From assembly GCA_946478975.1 (NCBI GenBank), contig CAMLEO010000226.1, positions 1 through 11,974 of the forward strand: a stretch of DNA of 11,974 nt, read 5' to 3'. The stretch's first letter is position 1. The number at the start of each line of letters is the position of its first letter. The notes beneath the pieces were generated by a model. That model searched no databases. It worked only from the letters and a program-made list of their open reading frames with translations, and was not told where the DNA came from. A program made the translations under genes and the position numbers. Shown here piece by piece: positions 1 to 5,550 of this stretch. This stretch comes from an uncultured Steroidobacter sp. (GTDB lineage: Bacteria > Pseudomonadota > Gammaproteobacteria > Steroidobacterales > Steroidobacteraceae).

Positions 1-540
1 AGCTCGGCGCAAGTGGAAGCGCAAAAAGTTTCGGGCGCGATTCGCACCGATCTGATTCTGTCCGGCGAGATCATGGCGATCGCGCTCGCCACCGTCGCCG
101 ACCGTCCGCTGGCCATCCAGGCCGCAGCGCTCGCCATTGTGAGCATCCTGATCACGTTCGGCGTGTATGGCGTCGTCGGCCTGATCGTGAAGATGGATGA
201 CATCGGCGTGCATCTCGCCCGGCGCGGCTCGGCGTTCTCCAAATCATTCGGTCGAGGCCTGGTCAAATCGATGCCGCGAGTCATGAGCGTGCTCAGCGTC
301 GTCGGCACCGCCGCGATGCTTTGGGTCGGCGGCGGCATCATCGTGCACGGCCTCGAACACTTCGGTCTCGATACGCTGCCTCACTTCATCGACGAGCTGG
401 CGGAGATGGCGCATGGTGCCCCAGCCATCGGCGCGATCGCCGGATGGTTTACGTTTGCAGCGTGTGCTGCCGCCGTCGGGCTCGCCATCGGCGGCATCAT
501 CGTCGCCGTCGTGCACGTCGTGACCAAGGGCAAACACTAA
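1..540 (+). CDS. DUF808/YedI-family inner-membrane protein, 5' end outside window
   Basis: The reading frame is open from base 1 to a TAA at 538-540, so this is the C-terminal part (179 codons) of a protein whose start lies left of the window; the GTG at 13 is internal. The stretch GAIRTDLILSGEIMAIAL, followed by long hydrophobic segments (about IQAAALAIVSILITFGVYGVVGLIV, then VLSVVGTAAMLWVGGGIIV, then a glycine/alanine-rich last segment) and the GLVKSMPRVMSVLSVVGTAAM block, is what I recognise from DUF808 proteins such as E. coli YedI, usually near 300 residues. Three or more membrane spans are visible here. The function of the family is not established. The gene converges on the pectate lyase gene and the two stop codons overlap by 4 bp, with no room for a separate terminator. 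Confidence 0.85.
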   Translation, partial: SSAQVEAQKVSGAIRTDLILSGEIMAIALATVADRPLAIQAAALAIVSILITFGVYGVVGLIVKMDDIGVHLARRGSAFSKSFGRGLVKSMPRVMSVLSVVGTAAMLWVGGGIIVHGLEHFGLDTLPHFIDELAEMAHGAPAIGAIAGWFTFAACAAAVGLAIGGIIVAVVHVVTKGKH

Positions 541-1769
541 GGCCCGTCGCCCTCACCGACCAGCGACTGCAGATATTCCTCCAGATTCGTGTAGCCGTCC
601 TGGTCGGCATCGCCGTTGCGATCTTGCGGATCGTTGGGGTTGAGATTGTGACAATGCTCCCATCGGTCCGGCATGCCGTCCTGGTCCGTATCTGACGGCG
701 CAGTGCCGCCGTTTACGACGCCCGGTCCGGCCGTGGGCAATTGCATTTCGTCGCTGATGATCGCGCCGCGCGTGCCCAACGACGTGAGCTCGCCGATCAA
801 ATATTGATCCACCTGATCTCGACGCAGCGATGCGCCGGCGGATCTTTTCACCAGGTCATACGCTTCGGTGGCGGTCATCGGCGTGACGGCGGGATAGTCG
901 AAAGGCGTCTCCGTCCATGTCACCACACCATATTCCTCTCGCGGAATCTCGGCACCGTTGAGCACGCCATCTTTGCTGGCGTCGTGATAGTTCCCGCGGG
1001 CGTAGATGTTGAAGTTCTCGTTGCCGCGCGTGAACGGCGGCTTGGCAAGCTCCGGGCCTTCGATGAAGTAATTGTCGGTAACGTTGGCGTACGACAGGCC
1101 GGCGGAGTCGCCGAGGATATAACCCGCCTCGCGCCAGTCGTACACCACGTTATTCACGAACTGATTGACGCCCTTTACCTTCGGATTGCGCGTGTGATTG
1201 TCGATGTACAGCGAGCGCAGGATGCTCACGCCGCCGTCCGTCTGAATCAAGCCGCCGCACGAATGCGTATCCAGCCCCTGGGCAATGATGGAGTTCTGGA
1301 TCGTCACATTGCTCACCGGCCCGTTGATCGAGAAGCTCTCATCCCGCCCCCACGAGACCGACACATGATCGAAGATCATGTTGTTGCCTTCGGCAATGGT
1401 CACCGCATCCTTGCCGCTGCTGCCGACCTTGCCCATGCGAATGCGGATGTAACGCACGATGGTGTCGTTCGAATTCGAGAACGACAAGCCATTGCCATAG
1501 ATCACGACGCCGTCGCCCGGCGCGGTCTGGCCGGCGATGGTCGTATTCGCGGCGACGGCAAATCGCTCGCCGATGCGAATGACGCCGCCGACATCGAACA
1601 CGACCGTGCGATTCGGCTGGCTCACAGCATCCCGAAACGAGCCCGGCCCGGAATCGCCGAGATGAGTCACGTGATAAACCGTGCCGCCGCGCGCTCCGGT
1701 CGCAAAGCGGCCGAAACCCTCGGCGGTGGGAAACGCAAGCTGCTGAGCCAGCGCCAGTGCCATCAGCAT
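537..1769 (-). CDS. Pectate lyase, polysaccharide lyase family 1, with C-terminal Ca-binding repeats
   Basis: A 410-residue secreted-type lyase expected to cleave homogalacturonan by beta-elimination with Ca2+. Near the N-terminus it has AEGFGRFATGARGGTVYHVT and DSGPGSFRDAV, then FDVGGVI and TIAGQTAPGDGV, all typical of the beta-helix lyases of PL1. Candidate Ca ligands and catalytic region are D134-H135 with SW to residue 140, D143-E144, and R194-N-P-K-V-K199, matching the RxPxx(R/K) motif holding the catalytic arginine. The last ~50 residues carry two calcium motifs, DTDQDGMPDRWE and DADQDGYTNLEEYL, like thrombospondin type-3/EF-hand repeats seen at the ends of such enzymes. I chose ATG 1769 because AGGAGG lies 6 nt upstream; TTG 1775 abuts that site. 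The leader is short and has no basic residue. It is the second gene after the rhamnogalacturonan lyase. Confidence 0.9.
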   Translation of the reverse strand: MLMALALAQQLAFPTAEGFGRFATGARGGTVYHVTHLGDSGPGSFRDAVSQPNRTVVFDVGGVIRIGERFAVAANTTIAGQTAPGDGVVIYGNGLSFSNSNDTIVRYIRIRMGKVGSSGKDAVTIAEGNNMIFDHVSVSWGRDESFSINGPVSNVTIQNSIIAQGLDTHSCGGLIQTDGGVSILRSLYIDNHTRNPKVKGVNQFVNNVVYDWREAGYILGDSAGLSYANVTDNYFIEGPELAKPPFTRGNENFNIYARGNYHDASKDGVLNGAEIPREEYGVVTWTETPFDYPAVTPMTATEAYDLVKRSAGASLRRDQVDQYLIGELTSLGTRGAIISDEMQLPTAGPGVVNGGTAPSDTDQDGMPDRWEHCHNLNPNDPQDRNGDADQDGYTNLEEYLQSLVGEGDGP

Positions 1770-1775
1770 GGTCAA

Positions 1776-1781
1776 CCTCCT
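1776..1781 (-). promoter_or_regulatory. Strong ribosome binding site overlapping upstream stop codon
   Basis: On the minus strand AGGAGG lies 6 nt before ATG 1769 and shares bases with the TAG stop of the rhamnogalacturonan lyase (stop at 1782-1780). This favours translational coupling of the two lyases and fixes the pectate lyase start at 1769 rather than TTG 1775. Confidence 0.8.
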
Positions 1782-4041
1782 AGAGAATTTCGATCTGGTC
1801 GACGTTGCCCAGATCCTGGCCGTTGGACTCGAAACGAATCACGTTGCCGGCGCCGTTGGTGAGCGTCACATTCACGTTGATGGTCACCCACGTGGTCCAG
1901 GCACCGGTCGGTGCGAATGTAATGTCCTGCGCCGCGCCGTTCACGAGCAAGCGGCCGCTGCGATTCGCTGTGGCACCTAGCGCGTAACGAATGCTCATGG
2001 TCTTCGCGCCGCCGCCGCGGCCGTCGATGTTTCCAATCTCGGCGAAGCCGCCGGTCGACGACGAGTTCACATAGCCGCTGCCGTTGTAGCCCGCGTTGGT
2101 GCTTTCCAGGACGGTGCCGCCGCCCACGGAGCCGGATTCGGCTTGATACACATTCGTGCCTGGATTCGAGCCGCCGCCGACGATCACGATGTTCGGTCGT
2201 GGCGGCGTGCTCATGTTGGCGCCGATGAAGAAACTCGGATGCGGCGGCTGGTTATATGCTGTGTTTTGCCACGCCAGAGCAACTCGATACTGCGGATCGT
2301 GCAGCAGCGTGTAGATGCGATTGGTCGCGACATTCGTCGTCGTGTAGATGCGCAGCGCCGAATTGTCGGTCGTGCGCCAGATCACTTCTTCACGCCAGTC
2401 GCCGAAGATGTCCCCGCTCAAAGCGGGCGTCGACTTCGTGCCGTTGTTCGATGTCACACCCGACGCGGTGAGCAGGCGCGTGTCGCTGCTCGTGCCGTAC
2501 TTGTCAATGTGATTGCTGTCGAGCAGCTCGCGAATGGTGTCGCTGTCCCACCAGACGAGGAAGTTGGCAGACGATGGCGTGCGCCCGATCGACTGCCCGG
2601 ACGCGTTGAACAGATTCGTCATGCCCGGGCCCGAGCCCCAGTACTCGGCGCCAGCGTTGCCGGACCAAATATCGTCCGCGACGCCGCGGCCCGGCCCTTC
2701 TTCACCGCTGGTATTGTTGATCGCAAAGATGCGAGCTCCGGTCCGCGCGTCGCGCAGATCGGCGCCGGGTGTGCTGTTGGACTCGTGGATGCTGAAAACT
2801 TCGAGGCCGGCGCGCGACGGTACGAAATCGCCCACATGCAAGGCGTCGCCGTGACCGAGGCCGGTGTACATGCCCGTGCCGTTATCGTCGATGGTCATGG
2901 ACCCGAAAATGATTTCCTGCCGGCCATCGGCGTCGACATCGGCAATCGACAAGTTGTGATTGCCCTGGCCGCGATACTGGCTGCCGGCGGCGTTCGAGTC
3001 GAATACCCAGCGCTGCGTGAGAGCGCCGTTACGATAATCCCACGCGGCGATCACGGCCCGTGTGTAGTAACCACGCGTGAAGATGAGGCTGGGGCGCTGG
3101 CCGTCGAGATACGCAACACCGGCGAGAAAGCGGTCGACGCGATTGCCGTACGTGTCGCCCCAATCGCCGACGTTTCCTCGCGCCGGCACGTAGTTCGTCG
3201 TCGCGAGGATGGCGCCGGTCTGGCCGTTGAAGACCGTCAGGTACTCCGGCCCGCTCAGGATGTAACCGCTGGAGTTGCGATAATCGGCATTCGCATCGCC
3301 GATCACCTGCCCCGTGCCGCTGCGCGTGCCATCTGCAGTTTTGCACGCCACTTCCGCCCGGCCGTCGCCATCCAGGTCATAGACCTGGAACTGCGTGTAG
3401 TGAGCGCCGGCGCGAATGTTTCTTCCGAGATCGATGCGCCACAGGCGCTGGCCGTTCAGTTTGTAAGCATCCAGATAAACATTGCCGGTGTAACCGGATT
3501 GTGAGTTGTCCTTGGCGTTCGTTGGATCCCACTTGAGCACGTACTCGTACTCGCCGTCGCCATCGAGGTCGCCGATGCTCAGATCGTTGGCGGTGTAGGT
3601 GTAACTCTCGCCGGACGGCGTCGTGCCGCCGGCAGGAATCTGCAGCGGAATCTGCAGGTATTGCTGAGCCGGTGCGTTCGCGGCCAGCGTGAATGAAGCG
3701 CTGTCCTGCTGCTCGACCCCGCCGATCACGGCGCGAACGAAATATCTATTGGATTGCGACGCCGGCGCGGATGTATCGACGAAGTTGGTCGAGCTCGTCA
3801 GCGGTGTGCCGTTGAGCAATGTCGGTGTGCCGCCGGCCGACGAGCGATACAGGTTGAATGCTATGTCCGTGGGATCGTTGCCGAACAGGCGCCAGCCGAC
3901 GTACACCTGTGAACTGCTGGTTCGCACAGCGATCACGCCGCGCGACAACCTTTCCATTTGATACTGCGCCTGGGCGGCGAATGAAATTCCGAGCAGCGTG
4001 ACCGCGACCAGCAGCGCACGCACGTTTCGTCGTTGAAACAT
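1780..4041 (-). CDS. Rhamnogalacturonan lyase, polysaccharide lyase family 11, with C-terminal CBM35/CBM6-like module
   Basis: A 753-residue secreted enzyme expected to cleave the rhamnogalacturonan-I backbone by beta-elimination. Residues 1-25 form a clear signal peptide (MFQRRNVR, hydrophobic core, AQA cleavage site). Residues ~27-620 resemble the PL11 beta-propeller lyases such as Bacillus YesW: GDLDGDGEYEYVLKWDP (157-173), YDLDGDGRAEVACKTADGT (221-239), ADVDADGRQEIIFGS (367-381), GLGHGDALHVGDF (394-406) and GDIFGDWREEVIWR (543-556). The D-x-D-x-D-G blocks are expected Ca sites. After a glycine-rich linker, residues ~632-753 begin YQAESG and end NVDQIEIL, as in family 35 or 6 carbohydrate-binding modules. 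The ATG at 4041 has GGAG 6 nt upstream on the minus strand. It heads the lyase pair; the control region is at 4042-4168. Exo- versus endo-action cannot be told from here. Confidence 0.92.
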   Translation of the reverse strand: MFQRRNVRALLVAVTLLGISFAAQAQYQMERLSRGVIAVRTSSSQVYVGWRLFGNDPTDIAFNLYRSSAGGTPTLLNGTPLTSSTNFVDTSAPASQSNRYFVRAVIGGVEQQDSASFTLAANAPAQQYLQIPLQIPAGGTTPSGESYTYTANDLSIGDLDGDGEYEYVLKWDPTNAKDNSQSGYTGNVYLDAYKLNGQRLWRIDLGRNIRAGAHYTQFQVYDLDGDGRAEVACKTADGTRSGTGQVIGDANADYRNSSGYILSGPEYLTVFNGQTGAILATTNYVPARGNVGDWGDTYGNRVDRFLAGVAYLDGQRPSLIFTRGYYTRAVIAAWDYRNGALTQRWVFDSNAAGSQYRGQGNHNLSIADVDADGRQEIIFGSMTIDDNGTGMYTGLGHGDALHVGDFVPSRAGLEVFSIHESNSTPGADLRDARTGARIFAINNTSGEEGPGRGVADDIWSGNAGAEYWGSGPGMTNLFNASGQSIGRTPSSANFLVWWDSDTIRELLDSNHIDKYGTSSDTRLLTASGVTSNNGTKSTPALSGDIFGDWREEVIWRTTDNSALRIYTTTNVATNRIYTLLHDPQYRVALAWQNTAYNQPPHPSFFIGANMSTPPRPNIVIVGGGSNPGTNVYQAESGSVGGGTVLESTNAGYNGSGYVNSSSTGGFAEIGNIDGRGGGAKTMSIRYALGATANRSGRLLVNGAAQDITFAPTGAWTTWVTINVNVTLTNGAGNVIRFESNGQDLGNVDQIEIL

Positions 4042-4168
4042 GGGACTCTCCGTGTCCGTCTCGGAGCGCAGTGTGTGCTAATTGATCATTTACGGTCAAC
4101 AACAATAAATGGCGATCATTTGCGCGATATATGCTTCAGCATAGCCGCGACGATTCGTCATGACGAAT
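4042..4168 (-). promoter_or_regulatory. AT-rich control region upstream of the lyase genes
   Basis: The 127 nt between the regulator stop and the PL11 start are much richer in A/T than the surroundings and hold several symmetrical elements. These are a perfect 16-bp palindrome ATTCGTCATGACGAAT at 4153-4168, a dyad TATGCT-TC-AGCATA at 4130-4143, and a direct repeat GATCATTT at 4084-4091 and 4114-4121 (30 bp apart, about three helical turns). A TTGACC hexamer on the minus strand could be a -35 box, but I do not find a convincing -10 at proper spacing. The elements look like transcription factor sites; which protein binds them is unknown. Confidence 0.5.
4153..4168. repeat. Perfect 16-bp palindrome directly after regulator stop codon
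   Basis: ATTCGTCA followed by its exact reverse complement TGACGAAT, with no spacer. It abuts the TAA stop of the ArsR-type gene at 4171-4169. With no spacer it would make a poor hairpin loop, and no T-run follows on the minus strand, so an operator is more likely than a terminator. Confidence 0.6.
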
Positions 4169-4846
4169 TTACGGCTGAAAACGTTGCAACTCCCGATCGC
4201 CCAGCGGCGTGATGCGCACGACGCGAGAGCTCTTGTCGAACTTCAGCCAGCCCAGCTCGCGGAAACGGGACAACAGTGCGGCGCCGAGCGCGCCGGCGAG
4301 ATGAAACCTGCGTTCGCTCCAATCCATGCAAGGCCTGCAGAACGTCCGGCGCTGGCGAGCTGCATCGTGGGTGTCGATGCCCATGCGGGCAAACCATTCT
4401 TCGCCGGACGGCGTGAGTCGCAAGCCGTCCTCGGACGTCGTCAGTGCGCGATGACGTGTAAGTGATTCGTAGACTTTCACACCGACCTCGCCGGCCAGAT
4501 GGTCGTAACAGATTCGCGCTTTGCGAAGCGCCGGTTCGCGCGGACTGGAAACAATCCGAATCGCACCGGTGCGAAAGGCAACACCCATCAACGATTCGAG
4601 CAGGCCCGCTACATCTTCGTTGGCCAGTCGAAAGTATCGATGCCGGCCTTGCTTCTCCATCGTCACCAACGATGCATCGAGCAGCTTCGACAAGTGAGCA
4701 CTCATGGTCTGCTTGGTGACGCCCGCCGTCGTTGCCAATTCTGTCGCGGTGCGGGCGCGATCAGTCATCAACGCGGTGAGCGCGTCCGCCCGAGCGGGAT
4801 CGCCGAGCAGCGAGGCAATACGAGCAATGTGAGGTCCGTCTTTCAT
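4169..4846 (-). CDS. ArsR-type winged-helix transcriptional regulator
   Basis: A 225-residue cytoplasmic DNA-binding protein. Residues ~5-75 form the winged helix typical of ArsR/SmtB repressors: LGDPARADALTALM, a recognition region AGVTKQTMSAHLSKLLDASLV (41-61), and the wing QGRHRYFRLA. The protein is about twice the length of classical ArsR. Its C-terminal half has ICYDHLAGEVG (112-122) and CRPCMDWSERRFHLAGALGAALL (170-192), a block I recognise from a subfamily often found beside monooxygenase-fold proteins. Cysteines 113, 170 and 173, with nearby histidines, could sense metal or redox state; this is inference. It is divergent from the ABM gene, with a 24-bp inverted repeat overlapping its own start codon, so autorepression and control of the neighbour are likely. 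No Shine-Dalgarno precedes ATG 4846. The lyase genes follow on the same strand after 127 nt, but nothing shows it controls them. Confidence 0.88.
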   Translation of the reverse strand: MKDGPHIARIASLLGDPARADALTALMTDRARTATELATTAGVTKQTMSAHLSKLLDASLVTMEKQGRHRYFRLANEDVAGLLESLMGVAFRTGAIRIVSSPREPALRKARICYDHLAGEVGVKVYESLTRHRALTTSEDGLRLTPSGEEWFARMGIDTHDAARQRRTFCRPCMDWSERRFHLAGALGAALLSRFRELGWLKFDKSSRVVRITPLGDRELQRFQP

Positions 4847-4868
4847 GGTTCGACGCTAAGCGAACCAT
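4845..4868. promoter_or_regulatory. Probable ArsR operator (8-bp inverted repeat, 8-bp spacer)
   Basis: ATGGTTCG at 4845-4852 and its exact reverse complement CGAACCAT at 4861-4868 flank an 8-nt spacer. The left arm includes two bases of the regulator start codon. The site covers the predicted -10 of the regulator promoter and the place where a -35 of the ABM promoter would fall. Size and placement fit a dimeric winged-helix repressor site controlling both genes. Confidence 0.7.
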
Positions 4869-4881
4869 CGCCGGCGCGCAA
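4853..4881 (-). promoter_or_regulatory. Predicted promoter of the ArsR-type gene
   Basis: On the minus strand TTGCGC (4881-4876) and TAGCGT (4858-4853) are separated by 17 nt. Both are partial sigma-70 matches. Transcription would begin close to 4846, the A of the start codon, and no ribosome binding site is present, so the mRNA may be leaderless. Confidence 0.4.
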
Positions 4882-4886
4882 TCCCC

Positions 4887-4892
4887 TACGAT
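4887..4892 (+). promoter_or_regulatory. Possible -10 box for the ABM gene
   Basis: TACGAT fits TANNNT and ends 7 nt before ATG 4900, so the start of transcription would lie at or next to the start codon. No Shine-Dalgarno is visible before 4900. I see no good -35 match, so this call is weak and may imply activator dependence or a chance match. Confidence 0.3.
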
Positions 4893-4899
4893 CTATTTA

Positions 4900-5244
4900 A
4901 TGATTGCCGTGATCTTCGAAGTCGAGCCTGCCCCGAATCAGCGGCAGGCCTATCTCGATGCCGCCGCCGCACTGCGCAGTCAGTTGCAGCAGTCGCCCGG
5001 ATTTATATCCATCGAGCGCTTCGAGAGCCTGAGCCAGCCTGGAAAACTGCTGTCGCTGTCGTTCTGGAAAGACGAAGCGTCCGTAAAGACCTGGCGCAGC
5101 CTGGAAGCACATCGTGCTGTTCAGTCAGCCGGCCGCGAGCAGATCTTCCAGGACTATCGGCTGCGCGTCGCCGCCGTTCAGCGCGACTACGGCATGACGC
5201 GTCGTGAGCAGGCGCCGGAGGATTCTCGTCACGTTCATGGATGA
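4900..5244 (+). CDS. ABM-domain (antibiotic biosynthesis monooxygenase-fold) protein
   Basis: A 114-residue cytoplasmic protein of the small ferredoxin-like dimeric alpha/beta-barrel class. The start MIAVIFEVEPAP is the first strand, PGFISIERFESLSQPGKLLSLSFWKDEASVKTWR (about 33-66) is the central ABM signature, and HRAVQSAGREQIFQDYRLRVAAV plus DYGMTRREQAPEDSRHVHG complete what looks like a full-length member. Proteins of this fold include cofactor-independent quinone-forming monooxygenases and haem-degrading enzymes, but many have no known substrate; none can be assigned here. Divergent placement from the ArsR-type gene across a shared operator suggests joint control, perhaps in response to a reactive or toxic small molecule (inference). 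Its TGA at 5242-5244 overlaps the ATG of the following small frame as ATGA. Confidence 0.88.
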   Translation: MIAVIFEVEPAPNQRQAYLDAAAALRSQLQQSPGFISIERFESLSQPGKLLSLSFWKDEASVKTWRSLEAHRAVQSAGREQIFQDYRLRVAAVQRDYGMTRREQAPEDSRHVHG

Positions 5245-5426
5245 GCGAGCGGGTACGCTCGTGGGATGCTGTGACTTCGCCATCGGAGGGTTTACGGCTG
5301 TTCAAGCAGTTCGCCGCGCCGATGAAACGTTTGGTACTCGTGAGCCAGGCTGGCCATCGCATGCACCTGGAGAAAAATCGCCGCCAGCTCTACCAGGAAG
5401 CGCGCGCGTTCCTCGAAGGCGCGTAG
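5241..5426 (+). pseudogene. Possible C-terminal remnant of an alpha/beta-hydrolase (61 codons)
   Basis: The frame ends in KRLVLVSQAGHRMHLEKNR followed by RQLYQEARAFLEGA. This looks like the last strand, catalytic-histidine loop (GH) and final helix of alpha/beta-hydrolases, where the typical form is a hydrophobic strand, a GAGH-like turn, then a helix ending the protein. Nothing of the nucleophile elbow or the N-terminal core is found; an in-frame TGA lies at 5205-5207, and the preceding space is the intact ABM gene. A deletion that removed most of a hydrolase gene behind the ABM gene would explain this. The ATG overlaps the ABM stop as ATGA, so the piece may still be translated by coupling. 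A small genuine gene is the alternative. The family match is from pattern memory only. Confidence 0.45.
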
Positions 5427-5550
5427 GCGAATTCACATCGCGGCATTCGGCAAAAAGCGCACTCGTCATCGTCGTCGCGGAACTGCCGCATTCGTGAGCA
5501 CGTTATCCGCTGGTCGCTCGCCACCCGCTGGGCGATCAGGGAGAGCTCTC
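5427..5550 (+). other. Leader region of the FG-GAP gene
   Basis: 124 nt with no gene that I can support. AGGGAG at 5538-5543, 7 nt before ATG 5551, is the ribosome binding site that decides the start of the next gene. A modest hairpin can be drawn from TCGCC and GGCGA flanking ACCCGCTG near 5518-5535, just upstream of that site, but it is too short to call as a regulator or terminator. I see no convincing promoter. Confidence 0.4.

Noticed and set aside
741..1862. 373-codon open frame on the + strand, antisense to the pectate lyase gene
   Set aside because: Low-complexity His/Arg-rich composition and no family resemblance; the opposite strand encodes a clear PL1 enzyme.
2143..3504. 453-codon open frame on the + strand, antisense to the PL11 lyase gene
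   Set aside because: Arginine/valine/alanine-rich shadow with no recognisable domain; it lies wholly inside a well-supported gene in GC-rich DNA.
4153..4168. Rho-independent terminator of the ArsR-type gene
   Set aside because: The palindrome has no loop, is not GC-rich and has no T-run on the minus strand side.
5494..5550. Earlier in-frame start for the FG-GAP protein
   Set aside because: It would put a Ser/Arg/Pro-rich stretch ahead of a normal signal peptide, and the good ribosome site is at 5538-5543.
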